This document shows, one piece after another, positions 29,865 through 40,925 of a DNA stretch of 64,000 bases. The translations under genes were made by a program, and so were the position numbers. The stretch is from NCBI GenBank assembly GCA_032164245.1, contig JAVMKO010000002.1, forward strand, positions 56,143,840 to 56,207,839, written 5' to 3'. Each line of letters starts with the position of its first letter. The first letter of the stretch is position 1. Origin of the DNA: Sternotherus odoratus. Its lineage: Eukaryota > Chordata > Testudines > Kinosternidae. Under the pieces are notes generated by a model. The model saw only the letters and a program-made list of their open reading frames with translations, did no database searches and was not told the origin of the DNA.

Positions 29865-30350
29865 AAACCTCACTGAGAATCTTACCTTCTACACAGGGGA
29901 TGTCTGCTTTACACAAAATGAAGATCGAAAGGAGACAACTCCCACAAAAGCTGCTCCTTGGCACACAGGTCACTTTAGAGAAATCCTGTCGTAATCAACC
30001 AGGAACACAACAAGAGAGAGGCTTGCTGCAGCAAGACTACAGGTGTCTCCAAAGTTCTCCCTGCCTTGACCGCCTTTTATGCATGTCTGTTGTCAAGGGA
30101 GCTCTGTGAGGTCACAGCCTGCTCATCACCTTTGCCCAATAAGCGGTGTTCCGCCCAAAGGCCCTTGTGAAGTCACTGCCACAACCACCTCTCCCTTGCA
30201 GGGCTGATGTCTGCCCCTGCACAGCTCATTTGCATGTCAGCTGCTCCTTCAAATCTCCCCGCTTGCTCACTATTAATTCTGGGCAGCAAGCAGGCTACAC
30301 AACAAAACAGCAGAATCTGTTCTTCATCCCACACTGAGTTTTTCAGAGAG
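29865..30350. other. No gene or repeat recognised
   Basis: Open frames here are short and without recognisable motifs. Confidence 0.3.
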
Positions 30351-30354
30351 TCGT

Positions 30355-30575
30355 AGATTTTTTGGCCAATAGATCCTTAATCTGGACTTGATTTCACAGG
30401 CCACAAAGTTTCACACACTTACCCCCATATTAAGCCCAATAACTTGTGTTTCACTAAAACACACCTTCCCGAAAAACATCCATTTGTGAGGTGAGGACAT
30501 CAGTAAACTCCACCACGTCCCTTGGTAATTTGTTCTAGTGATTGATCACCCTCACTGTTAAATATTAGTGCCTTA
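30355..30575 (-). mobile_element. CR1 LINE 3' region, interrupted by the LTR at 30576
   Basis: TGTTCTAGTGATTGATCACC and CACTGTTAAATATTAGTGCC are CR1 tail phrases; the sequence resumes at 32314 with CCTTACTTCTAATTTGATTT. Confidence 0.65.
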
Positions 30576-31490
30576 TGTGACGGTGCTGTTCCTGGTGGGA
30601 TCCAACTGTGAGTGTCAGATCAGGACAGATTGCTTCCAAAGGGGCAACTACAGCCCAAAGCTGGGGGTTTTCCACACTAAGGTAAACCAAACCAGCCAGA
30701 CAGAAAAGACTTTGGTTTCACCCCACTGGCTAACCACAAGTCACACAAGCAATCCCCTTAAGACACTCCAGATTCCCAGGATCACCACCAGCAGCCACCT
30801 GTCCTGGGGATCAATGGTTATGAAAACCAATCCCCAAATAAAGAAAACGGTTCTCCCCAATTCCAAGGAATCAGGCCCCAGACCCAGGTCAATATACCAA
30901 TCGGATCTTCCCACAAATCAAGCTGTTGCCAGTCCTTTAGAATCTAAAATCTAAAGGTTTATTGTACAAGGAAAAAGGTATAGGTGAGGGTTAGGAAAGG
31001 TTAAAAGAAATCAATTACATGCAGTAATGGCACATCTCTTGGTTCAGGCTTGCAGCAAAGGTAGAATAAACTGCAGGTTTCAATCAAAGTCTTTGGAAAG
31101 CATCCCCTGCAGAGATGGGTCAGCACCTTTGTCCAGAGTTCCCCTGTGTAGCAAAGTTCCATCCAAAGCTGGAAACAAGGCAGGCTGAAGGCTGGAGGTA
31201 GAAGACAACATGGAGACATCTCTCCCAGGCTTTATAGACTTCCTCTGTGGGCGAAGCCCCTCCTCCTCCTTATGCAGAGTCCAGCTGCAAAAAGGAGGTC
31301 CACAGCCACATGGTCCAATCACCAGACTATCCACGATTCAGTTTTTGCCCAGGCATGTCCCATTCCTGGTGAAGCTCCTCTCCTCAGGTGTGGACACAGT
31401 TCATTGTGCAGTTGATGGCCCTTTAATGGGCTCGAGTTAGCACCCGCTTGTCTGAGATTTCACCCAGGGGCCAAGCCTAAGTTTGAAGTA

Positions 31491-32167
31491 CAGTAAAACC
31501 TCGATTTAACAGACCTCGATTTAACGGACTTCGGATGCAACGGACAAAATTTCTGATCCATATCAGACCGCGACCCCTCCTGGCAGCCGCCCCGGTCCCA
31601 GCCACGGGCGGTCTGGCTGCCGGCTCCCGGCAGCTGCCCTGGTCCCGGCCGCGGGCGGTCTGGCTGCCGGCTCCCGGCAGCTGCCCTGGTCCCGGCCGCG
31701 GGCGGTCTGGCTGCCGGCTCCCGGCAGCCGCCCTGGTCCCGGCCGCGGGCGGTCTGGCTGCCGGCTCCCAGCAGCCGCCCCGATCCCGGCAGCAGGCGGT
31801 CTGGCTGCTGGCTCCCAGCAGCCGCCCCAATCCCGGCCACGGGCGGTCTGGCTGCTGGCTCCCGGCAGCCGCCCCGATCCCGGCAGCGGGTGGTCTGGCT
31901 GCCGGCTCCCAGCAGCCGCCCCAGTCCCGGCAGTGGGCGGGCTGGCTGCCGGCTCCCAGCTCCCACCCCGATCCCGGCAGCGGGCGGGCTGACTGCCGGC
32001 TCCCGCCCGGGTCCCAGCAGCGGGCGGGCTGCGGAGCTGCCACCCCGACCCTGTGGCGGGCGGGCTGCTGCTCCGACAGCTCGGTTTTTTTTTAATTAAA
32101 TAACGGACTTTTTGATTTAATGGACACCCCCTCACCCGAATTAGTCTGTTAAATGGAGGTTTTACTG
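31491..32167. mobile_element. Tigger/pogo-like MITE with expanded minisatellite
   Basis: Terminal inverted repeats CAGTAAAACCTCGATTTAAC (left) and GTTAAATGGAGGTTTTACTG (right), flanked by TA on both sides, as for pogo/Tigger elements. The middle is a GC-rich array (31560-32080). No transposase is encoded. Confidence 0.85.
31569..32080. repeat. 47-bp GC-rich minisatellite (~9-10 copies)
   Basis: GGGCGGTCTGGCTGCCGGCT or variants start at 31606, 31653, 31700, 31747, 31794, 31841, 31888, 31935 and 31982, exactly 47 bp apart. Long frames here on both strands are repeat artefacts. Confidence 0.93.
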
Positions 32168-32313
32168 TACAGGCACCTTCCATCCAATATCCACAACTTC
32201 AGTTTCAAAATAGATACACACATATGGTCATAGACACCTGTTATGACCCCCTTCACATAATATTTGGTACCCCAATGATCTATATGGTACCAAATTATTC
32301 CAGTAACGTGACA

Positions 32314-32865
32314 CCTTACTTCTAATTTGATTTTCTCTGGCTTCAGCTGACAGCCGTTGGTTCTTGTGACATCATAAAATCATAGTCCATTAGGTTTGGA
32401 AGAGACCTCAAGAGGTCATCTAGTCCAATCCTCTGCTCAAAGTAGGACCAACACCCATTAAATCATCCCAGAGAGGGTTTTGTCAAGCAAGGCCTTAAAA
32501 ACCTCTAAGGATGGACATTCCACTATGTCCCTAGGTAACCCATTCCAGTGCTTCACCAGACACAGTGAAATAGTGTTTCCTAATATCCAACCTAGACCTC
32601 CCTCATTGCAACTTGAGACCACTGCTTCTTTTTCTGTCATCTGCCACCACTGAGAACGGCCTAGCTCCATCCTCTTTGGAACCCCCCTTTCAGGTAGTTG
32701 AAGGCTGCTATCAAATCCCCACTCGCTTTTCTCTTCTGCAGACTAAATAATGTCCGTTCCCTGAGCCTCTCCTCATAAATTATGCGCCCCAGCCCCCTAA
32801 TAATTTTCGTTGCCCTCTGCTGGACTCTCTCCAATTTGTCCACATCCCTTCTGTAGTGGGGGGAC
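32314..32865 (-). mobile_element. CR1 LINE 3' ends (two adjacent fragments)
   Basis: The first ~55 bp complete the CR1 tail at 30355-30575. From ~32375 a second CR1 begins with its 3' UTR (GGTTTGGAAGAGACCTCAAG). Reverse-strand ORF2 tail at 32661-32860: ERVQQRATKIIRGLGRIIYE, ERLRERTLFSLQKRKASGDL. Interrupted at 32866 by a solo LTR. Confidence 0.85.
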
Positions 32866-33572
32866 TGTAGCGGGGTGACCACCCGCTCCAGGCCTGAAGG
32901 GGCTTGAAATAGCCCAGGAAGGGGGTTGTGGCCGGGAGCCAGCAAACTCCCAGCTTGATTGGGAAGTAGGCTCCGCTGGGTGGCCACGCCCCAAACACTC
33001 AGAGGCCTGGATAAAAAGGCTGTGGGGCAGGGAGACAGAGAGAGTCTCCTTCTCTTGTGAGAAGGCAGACTGGCCTAGCTGCTTGGAACCTGAGTGAGTA
33101 TCCAGGGTGGTGCAGGGCTGGGGCTAGGCACGAGGAGCTAGGGAAGCTCTAGCCTGGGAGCCCCAGGCTGCAGGGCCTAGAGGAGGGCCCCACCCAGGGG
33201 TACTGGGGTTGCAGGGGGCAGCCCAGGGCTAGTAATAGAAGCAGCAGGCCAACCCCCCTTGCCGGTGATGAGTGGCAATGATACTGCAGTCTGCCCCAGT
33301 GAGCGGGGGCAAGTGGTGACTGGCAGTGACCCATTCTGAGGTGAGGTGGGGATAGTGGGTGGAGGGTTCCCCGGGGAGGGGAGACCCTTAGACTTGAGGG
33401 GGTTCTGCAGAGGTGCAGCACCCTCAGTTAGAGGGCACCGGGGTCCAGGAGGGACACGGGGCCAGAGCAGGAGCGGGACATCGGCCTGCAGAGGGCGCTC
33501 CAGATGCTGGAGAGCTAATTCCCAGACAAGCCAGCAGGAGGCGCCGCAGGGGTGAGTCACCGCCCTGTTACA
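32866..33572 (+). mobile_element. Solo LTR, family A copy 2 (GGGAC target duplication)
   Basis: Begins TGTAGCGGGGTGACC and ends CCTGTTACA, flanked by perfect GGGAC at 32861-32865 and 33573-33577. ATAAAAAGG at ~33011 serves as TATA box. Inserted into CR1. Confidence 0.93.
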
Positions 33573-34340
33573 GGGACCAAAATTGGACACAGTACTCCAG
33601 GTGTGGCCTCACCAGTGCCGAATACAGGGGAATCATCACTTTCTGCGATCTGCTCTCCATGCTCCTTCTAATACAACCCAATATGCCATTGGCCTTCTTG
33701 GCAATAAGGGCATACTGCTGACTCCTATCCAGATTCGCATCCACTGTAATCCCTTTTCTGCAGAACTGATGCTTAGCCAGTGGGTTCCCAGCCTGTAGCA
33801 GTGCATGGGATTCTTCCTAAGTGCAGGACTCTGCACTTCTTCTTGTTGAACCTCATCATATTTCTTTTGTCCCTATCCTCCAATTTGTCTAGGTCACTCT
33901 GGACCCTACCCCTATCCTCCAGCATATCTACCTCTCCCCCCCAGCTTAGTGTCATCTGCAAACTTGCTGAGGATACAAGTTGCACCCCGATCATTAATAA
34001 AGATGTTAAAAAAAAAAACAGCCCCAGGACCAACTCCTGGGGCATCCGTTTGATACCGGCTGAGAACTAGTCATCAAGCCGCTGATCACTATCCCTTGAG
34101 CCCGAAAGTCTAGCCAGCTTTTGATCCACCTTATAGTCCATTCATCCAATCCATACTTTAACTTGCTGGCAAGAATACTGTGGGAGACTGTATCAAAAGC
34201 TTTGCTAAAGTCAAGATACATCACATCCACCACTTTCCCCATATCTACAGAGCCAGTTATCTCGTCATAGAAGGCAATCAGGTTGGTCAGGCATGACTTG
34301 CCCTTGGTGAAGCCATGTTGACTCTTCCTCATCACCTTCC
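33573..34340 (-). mobile_element. CR1 LINE, reverse transcriptase region
   Basis: Continuation of the interrupted CR1. Reverse-strand translation has QHGFTKGKSCLTNLIAFYDE and VVDVMYLDFSKAFDTVSHSI (RT motif A), then a degraded FADD region (QMTLSWGGEVDMLEDRGRVQ). Frameshifts and stops show it is dead. Confidence 0.88.
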
Positions 34341-34344
34341 TCTC

Positions 34345-34990
34345 CTCCTAGTGTCTTTCTCGGCTATATTGAAGAGCACTTTCGAACTTGTTATTTTCTC
34401 TCCCTGAAGGCACTTCTACACTGTAATCAAGTCACCTCTTAATAGCTTCTTCAATAGCTACATAAGCTTGAGCTCCTTAAATACTTCACTTTAAGACACA
34501 TTCTCGAGCTCTCAAATGATTCTTATGGTTCTTTTATGCACCCCCTCCAATTTTTCAACAGCCCTATTAAAATGTGGATGCCAGAACTGCACAGAGCATT
34601 CCAGTAGCCGTTTCACCAGTGCTATATATGGAAGTGAAATTACCTCCCTTCTCCTCCTCGCTAAATCCCTCTTTATACAACCAAGGATTGCACTAGCCCT
34701 TTTTGACACAGCATCACACTGGGAGCTCTGGTTGAGTTCCATGCCCCCTAGAGCCCCAAATCGTTTTCAGAGTCACTGCTTTCCAGGATCAAGTCCACTG
34801 TTCAGTAGGTCTGGCCTATGTTCTTTGTGCCTAGATCATGACTGGGCATTTGCTGTATTCAAATGTGTTTTGTTTGAATGGGCTGCCCTGTCCTCAGCAT
34901 TATTTACCAGGACACCAATCTATGTGCCAGCTTGTGATTTGATATGGACTTCTAGATTATTGATAAAAATGTTGAAAACCATTGGTGGCT
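34345..34990 (-). mobile_element. Older CR1-like LINE fragment
   Basis: Reverse-strand frame at 34512-34742 reads RASAILGCIKRDLARRRREV and LLECSVQFWHPHFNRAVEKL, an ORF2 region upstream of the tail; more diverged than its neighbour and a separate copy because the 3' part repeats. Confidence 0.7.
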
Positions 34991-36360
34991 GTGAGCCTGT
35001 TTAATCCCCAGCCACCATGCACCCACTTCCCCCTGTAGAACAGGAAAAGAACACCCAGCCCTACTCTAATATGGGGTCAAAAATCATGCTTAGCAGCCAT
35101 GTCATCTATGGGGTTATGAACCATGTTTGGAGTTCACCTGCTAACAAACTCACTTGATATCTAGAGTGTCATCAGGCCCCAGTTCTGTGTGTCTGACATT
35201 CCCACCTTCTAAATTGGTATGTAAACCCCGCCTTGAGGATCTCTATTTAAAAACTGGGAGAAACTGAGGCACAGTCTCCACCCTCACATCACCTCCAAAT
35301 ACCAGTTTCTTTCACCTCCTGCCAGCTTCCATGATGCTTTAGGCTCTTTCTCCCAGTTTACTCACCCTTGTCCCCTTTATCTGCATTTGAATCAGATTCT
35401 TCCTCCTCTGCACCCAGCAGGAAGGGTGGGGCGGGGGTACTGAGAGCACAGGAGAGACAGGCTCTCTCTTCTGAGTTCAGGTACCTGGACCCAACACAGA
35501 CCACAGCAGCTCAGAGCTGCAATTGTAAGGAAAGTCCTGCTCAGCCCAGGCTGGAGCCTGCTGGTGCAACAGAATCTGCAGGAGGAAGGGAGGTGCTAAT
35601 GTCACAGAAGTCTCTACGGGGTCTGTGTGAACTTTTCAAAGACTTCTAATTTGGTCAGTTTAGGTAGATTTTCAGAGACAGCAAAAAGCGCTTCCCTGGT
35701 ACAAAGGCCGCCCTCCTTGTGAAATTTAAAATCCCTGCTTCAAGGCCTGGGGTGCTAGAGCTTTTCAAAGAAAACATCTCCCGACATTTTACTGTGAGTA
35801 AAACAGTGTCTTCATTGACTCATAGCTTTTAAGGACAGAAGGGACATTCATGATCATCTACCCAGAACATCTGACCTAGCCTCATTCTCACAACCCGCTG
35901 CTTTTTTCAGGAAATATTCAGCCTGAGAGCAGAGGCCCAGCATGGAAAATTTCAGCCCAAACACTTCAACTTTGACTATGTTATAAACAGCTGGGGAAAA
36001 GGGGCTTATAATAGGAGGCACTGGGAAGCCTTAACAACAGGTAGTGCTGGCAGCCTCCTACAATGTGATACACCCAGAGCTGGGCTGGAGAGATGGGATG
36101 TCAGTCAGAGACCTCAACGCTCAGGATTTCAGAAATCATCCTGGTTTGAAATCTCCCCCACTTCACAAACAACTGTTGACACCTTGCTCTAGGGTCTGAT
36201 TCCACTAGGCACTTGGCTCAAAGGGTTGAGCAAGCCAATCCCCATGGAGGTCAAAGGAAGTCGGGGTGCTGAACACCTGACCTGACACAGCCAGTTCTCA
36301 GTACCCTGATGTGCTCCCTGACAATGGCAGTGTCAAGAAGGGGAACCTCCTGCTGCTCTA
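34990..36360. other. No gene recognised; short CR1 tail near 35815-35900
   Basis: TCATAGCTTTTAAGGACAGAAGGGA and following resemble a CR1 3' UTR (antisense). The rest shows no clear feature. Confidence 0.35.
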
Positions 36361-36876
36361 TGACTAGTCTGACCATACGTCCCGTTTTGAATGGGACAGT
36401 CCTGTTTTTAACATATTTTCTGACCGTCCCGTCTTTTTAATAGAAATTTCAAATTTGTCCCGTTTTTGGTAAAAAAAAAAACACAAAAAAACGAGACGTG
36501 GCTTATTTCAGGGACCCACGGCCAGGTCCCGCCTCCTCCCGCAGCCCTTCAGTCCCTTCCCCTCACAGCCTCGGGTCCCTCTCCCCGGCCTGCTCCCCGC
36601 TCCCAGCTGAGCAGTGGTGCGATTGGCTGAGCCGCCCCCACGTGTCGCGTGCCCAGCTGAGCACGCGTGAGCCGGTTACAGCAGAGCCCGGCTGCTGGCC
36701 GGGCAGGGGCTGCCTGGTGCCTCGCTCCCCCCCCCCCCGCCCCCCGCCGGAGTCTCTGTCCAGGGGGCCCGGCTCCCAGTCCCCACTTCTCCGGAGCAGG
36801 TGGGTGTTTGGGGGCCGGGCGAGCCAGGCTCGGGGGGGGGGGGGGGGGCTGGAGTCCGGGACGGGCTCTGGGACTT

Positions 36877-36890
36877 AGTTTCAGTTTCTC
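36877..36890 (+). promoter_or_regulatory. ISRE-type element (AGTTTCAGTTTCTC)
   Basis: Exact fit to the interferon-stimulated response element consensus AGTTTCNNTTTCNC, 16 bp before the ATG at 36906. Such a site so close to the start is typical of MHC class I and other interferon-induced genes. Confidence 0.5.
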
Positions 36891-36905
36891 CCAGCCACAG
36901 ACACC

Positions 36906-36957
36906 ATGGCCCGGCCCGCCTGCCGCCTCCTGCTCCTGGCTCTGATTGCTCGCCCAG
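36906..36957 (+). CDS. Candidate first coding exon: signal peptide
   Basis: The ATG has a strong start context (CACCATGG). It encodes MARPACRLLLLALIARP, a short basic start and a hydrophobic core, then reaches a donor (CAG|GTAGGC, 36958), ending after the first base(s) of a codon. The layout (ISRE, ATG, signal peptide, phase-1-like split) is as in MHC class I or beta-2-microglobulin-type genes. No following exon (for example an alpha-1 domain) is visible in the window, so identity is unproven. It could be a lone captured or relic exon. Confidence 0.4.
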
Positions 36958-37199
36958 GTAGGCTCCGGGCACCCCTCACCGTGCGCCCTGGCCACTGCTC
37001 CCGCCCAGCGCCCAGCCGTTCCGCCCATGCCCCCCTGAGCCCAGGGCAGGCGCTGCCCGGTGCTCTCCCCCCACTGCGCAGGGGCTCCCCGGGTCTCGTC
37101 TCCGCCCCCCCCCCCCGCCGGGGTCCGGCCCCATAATCTCCCAGGCTGAGCCCCCGGGCAGGACCCTTCTCCCCCAGCCGGTCAGATGAGCGGGTCCCC

Positions 37200-37620
37200 C
37201 AACCGCTCCCTCCAGCGGGCTGCAGAGTTGGGGGGGTGCAGGAGGAGAGGTAGCGGGGTGGGGGGTGTTTGGGGAGGGCAGGGGAAGTGGTAGGTGTGTA
37301 GGGTGAGGGGCTGGGTGTTTGGGGAGGGGTATCTGTGTGGGGAGGGCAGAGGAGGGCGGTTGTGTGAGGTGAGGGGCTGGGTGTGTGGGGAGGGAGGAGG
37401 TGTATGGGGGAGCTGGGTGTGGTAACTGTGTAGACTAGGGGTTGGGTGTGCGGGGAGGGCAGCTGTGGGGGGTAGGGAGCTGGGTTTGTGGGGTGCAGGA
37501 GAACCAGTATCTGTGTTGGGGGGGCTGGGTGTGTGGGGTGGGGGACTGGGTGTGTGGGGAGGGCAGGGGGAGGGGTAGCTGTGTAGGGTGAGGGGCCAGG
37601 TTTGGGGGCTGATGGCTCAG
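37200..37620. repeat. GT/GA-rich minisatellite-like region
   Basis: Irregular repetition of GGGGCTGGGTGTGTGGGGAG and GGGCAGGGGAGGGGTAGCTG-type units of roughly 40-60 bp. Confidence 0.7.
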
Positions 37621-38105
37621 TCTCTCCCCTCCATTAACTTTGAAGCTGGCTCTGGGTGGGGTTCGGGGCCCCTTGTTCGAGTGACCCCCCCCCTTTAATG
37701 GGGTGAAAGCCATGGGGAATGGAGAGGGGTCTGGGAGGGTGAAAGGGAATTTAGTACGATCTCCCCCCCTCTTGTGCCCCTTCAGCCACCTGCCTCCCCT
37801 TCCCCCATGTCCCCTCCCACACTGCAAACCTTCCTCATCCCCTCCCCACCTGCCCTCTGTTTGAACAATATTACTTCTTATTTCTTATAGTCCCCTTCCC
37901 CGTCCTGTTTTTACCCCCAAAGAATTATGGAGTGTGAGAAGTTTTATAAGGTGTTGAAAGATCGAAATTTGCTGCGTAAGATTACTTCATCAGAGAAATA
38001 TTCATGGTACGATCGTGGTAAAATACAGCCCCCCTCTATGTCTACCTAAATTTTTGTATGGGTTCATTCACTGATGAATAATCAGAATAATGGTAACCTT
38101 TATAT

Positions 38106-38184
38106 GGCCATAAGCAAGGCTAATCCACCCTGAACATGCCTGATCCCATCTGATCTCGGAAGCTAAACAGCATCGGGCCTGGCT

Positions 38185-38215
<31 letters not shown>

Positions 38216-38232
38216 CAGGTGCTGTAGGCTTA
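38106..38232 (+). pseudogene. 5S rRNA-like copy (pseudogene or 5S-derived repeat)
   Basis: From GGCCATA at 38106 through CATCTGATCTCGGAAGCTAA, GGGCCTGGCTAGTACTTGGA, TGGGAGACC and GGTGCTGTAGGCTT, nearly the whole 5S rRNA is present. It has a ~10-bp insertion after GGCCATA and scattered substitutions, including in the 3' half. Internal promoter boxes are partly intact. No array is present, so a dead dispersed copy is most likely. Confidence 0.85.
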
Positions 38233-38463
38233 ATGTGGGCGTGGAGCTAGCAACTCCACCCTGTCGGGAACCATCTTGCTACTGAAATGCCAACAACAGA
38301 AATGGAGTGGTTGGTGGCCCATACCCCACCGGGGGGGTGATGGGCAGAGAGAGATGTATGCACATATATGCAATATGTTTATATAATTAATTTTTATTGT
38401 CTTTTCCAGAAATAAAAAATGTTACATAAGTTATAAATACAGAACATTATTAAATTATGTAAC

Positions 38464-38637
38464 ACAGTGATGCACAACTTTTTCAGCAGGCGGGACAATT
38501 TATCCATTTCCAATTGTTCACGGGCCGCAAGTTGACCGCTGAGACAGAGTTCTCTAAAAAATGGCAATCGCCAATTGAATTCTCTAAAAAACAACAACCG
38601 CCAACTGTCGGCGGGCCGCGGGTTGTGTATCACTCGT
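38464..38637. mobile_element. hAT-like MITE
   Basis: Imperfect terminal inverted repeats CAGTGATGCACAACTTTTT and GGGTTGTGTATCACTCG, with internal repeated AATTCTCTAAAAAA. Flanks do not give a clean 8-bp duplication. Confidence 0.55.
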
Positions 38638-38709
38638 AAAATAACCCCGTCCCATTTTTGCCACCCCAATGTCCCGTTTTTGTCACAAGGAAATATGGTC
38701 AGCCTAATT

Positions 38710-40380
38710 AAACCTGCCCCTAGGCTAGCCAGAAATGAGCCACACTTTAACTGAACTAAGAATGTCAACAATCTTCTGCTCCGGTTTAAATGCCCGCTGT
38801 AAATTATAGCAACGCAAGTTTCTTGGGGCGATAAACCCTAATATTGGAAATCGGGACTCCTGGGTTGTTCCATTTCCTCACCTGTCACTGATCCGTTGTA
38901 TGGCTTCGGGCAAATCACATAACTTGTTGCATTTGTAAAATGGGGATAAAAATATCTTGTGAAGCTTGCTTCCTTTGTGTACCAAAAGTGCATTGAGACA
39001 TCTGTGGATTGCCACGGACTCGCAGGGGTGAGGAAAAATTGCAGGCCTGTTATTTACCAGGCTGCACGTGGCAATAAACTATATAGGTAAGGGATGCAAG
39101 GGGAGTGTGGGTCAGGACACAAGCTGCAGACGCGCACACACACACACACAACTAAAATTAATCAATTTAAAGTTTTATTGGGGATAATTACAAGGGGTAA
39201 GGGAGCAGTTTTTTGATTAACTAATAGACTTAATGAAACTTAAAACACACAATGACTAAAATACCTACTAACAATATTTACAAGCAAAGATGCAGCATTT
39301 AGTAATAACTGATACTTACAAATACAAACCAACGCATAACACGACCGGTAAACATAGAAGCTCTATTTGAAACACGTGAGCTGAGAGAGAGGCTTCGAGG
39401 TAATCAGGCTCGGTTACGTGGGGTACACGGGATACACGGATACATGGGATTCGTTTTCCTCTCTCTGTCTGCACATGGCAGGCAGAAACATAAGTACCAA
39501 CTATGACATCACAAAAGTGTCATAGGGGACGGGGCCCAAAACCTGTTTGTGTTCGCTTCTGATTGGCACAAGCAAAGTTTACACCAAGTAGGGGAGCAGG
39601 TGCCTCAAAGTCTGGCTTCGCCCCCAAAGGTGAGGAAATGCACATTGTTATAGAATGCATGCGAAACTGAATGACAAAAGAAGAGGCCAGGGCAATACCG
39701 GTATGGGCAAGTGTTACAGGATGCAGACAGGAACTGATCTGAACAACATCAAGTAGAGGGGCCTGAAGGAAGATCATTACACAGTAAAGTGTGATGCTGA
39801 TAACTGAGAAAAAGGAAAGGTGCTCATAGGATTATCAGATGTCCCGATATATAGGCACCTATTATCCCACATCCCCTGACCTGAGTTTTCATACTAGTTG
39901 TCTAGTCACCCTAGGTCAGGGGTCAGCAGCATGGGTGCCATAGACTGATTTTTAATGGCACGCTGCTGCCTGCCCTGCAGTACCGGATTTACCATGGTGT
40001 CCCTGCCCTCTCCTGCGGGGGCAGAGGGTAGAAGTTTGGTCTTGCTGGCTCCTGCTGCAGGGCAGGCTCCCCCCCCAGCAGTCAAATGCTCCCCTCCCCC
40101 CACTTCTTCCCCCAGCCTGCTGCATTCCTCTCCCTCACTACTGCCAAACAGCTGATCGCCGGGGAGGGGAAGAAGTGGAGCCATAACATGCTCACAGCTC
40201 TGGGGAGGAGGTGGGGATGGTGCCTTGGGGAAGGGGGATGGAACCAGGGCATATCCCCTCCAGCCCTCTGCTGTGAGCCACCCAAACCTTCCCCAACCCT
40301 GAGCCTCCTGTCCTGGCAGTGACAGGGATGGGTCCTATATCTTGCCCCTCTCTGGGATTTAGGTGCCTAAATGCAGGTGG
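38710..40380. other. No gene recognised
   Basis: Includes a (CA)n run at ~39132-39150, an old MITE at 39827-39913 and a GC-rich stretch at 39950-40330 that starts with a GGTCAGGGGTCAGCAGC hAT-like end. Confidence 0.3.
39827..39913. mobile_element. Diverged copy of the TAGGGTGACCAG MITE family
   Basis: Starts TAGGATTATCAGATGTCCCG and ends GTCACCCTA; internal TATAGGCACCTATTA is shared with 43335-43457. Confidence 0.6.
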
Positions 40381-40385
40381 AGGGC

Positions 40386-40500
40386 AGTGTTCCCTCTAAT
40401 TTTTTGCACCCATGTGCAGAATGAATTTTATGTGCACTAATATGGAAGTGATGTGTGACACATCACCTTCATATCAGTGCACATAACAAAATTCATGTAG
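40386..40500. repeat. Palindromic MITE remnant
   Basis: GAATTTTATGTGCACTAATA and TGGAAGTGATGTG are followed, after TGA, by their near-exact reverse complement to ~40495. Confidence 0.75.
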
Positions 40501-40925
40501 TGGGGGTTGGGCTGAGGGTTCAGAGAGTGGGAGGTGGCTCAGGATGGGGCAAGAGGGTTGGGGTGCAGGGATGTGAATACTCCATCTGGAAGTGAAAGCT
40601 GTGGGGTGGGCCCAGGGATGAGGAGCTCACAGCTGGAGGTGCGGGCTCTGGGATGGGCCCAGGGACAAGTGGCTTGGGGTGTAGGAAGGTACTCCAGGCT
40701 TCAGAGCTTGAGGCTCAGCCTGAGCTGTCTCAAGTTCAAAGTGCTGTCTACACAGCTACTTTTAGAGCGTGCTAGGCGGCTCACTCCTACAGGACCCAAA
40801 ACGCTGTGTAAACGTACCCTATGGGGCAAACCACCTTATTACAAGCAGCAAGTCACTTTCTACCATTGTGGTCTTTCCAGCTATTTTTCCTATTTATGAT
40901 GATGAGAACGTAAGTTCTCTGACTC

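Larger units (their letters stand above)
30576..32313 (-). mobile_element. Solo LTR, family B copy 2 (CCTTA target duplication), with nested MITE
   Basis: Begins TGTGACGGTGCTG and ends AACGTGACA; CCTTA at 30571-30575 and 32314-32318. It is the inverted counterpart of 17427-18561. Removing the nested element (31491-32167 plus its TA) leaves about 1.06 kb, comparable to copy 1. It interrupts a CR1 that reads across the empty site. Confidence 0.9.
36500..37140. promoter_or_regulatory. CpG-rich, GC-rich promoter-like segment
   Basis: Dense in C/G and CpG compared with surroundings. It has an inverted CCAAT box (GATTGGCTGA, ~36620) and an ISRE match at 36877-36890, ahead of a signal-peptide exon. 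Homopolymer runs of C at 36729 and G at 36832 are included. Confidence 0.55.
36363..38705. mobile_element. Region bounded by short inverted repeats (possible transposon with captured host sequence)
   Basis: TAGTCTGACCATA at 36363-36375 is mirrored by TATGGTCAGCCTA near 38693-38705 (12 of 13 match). Both ends carry CCCGTTTTTG-type motifs. Between them lie a CpG-rich exon region, a GT-rich repeat, a 5S-like copy and a hAT-like MITE. No target duplication found; the ends could instead be two separate MITE fragments. Confidence 0.35.

Noticed and set aside
31460..32183. Long Ala/Gly/Arg/Pro-rich frames up to 206 codons on both strands
   Set aside because: GC-rich minisatellite inside a MITE; no start context, and all frames open because of composition.
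36498..37028. 126- to 159-codon frames through the CpG-rich segment
   Set aside because: Low-complexity Pro/Arg/Gly translation of a GC-rich promoter-like region; only the short spliced-looking ATG exon is credible.
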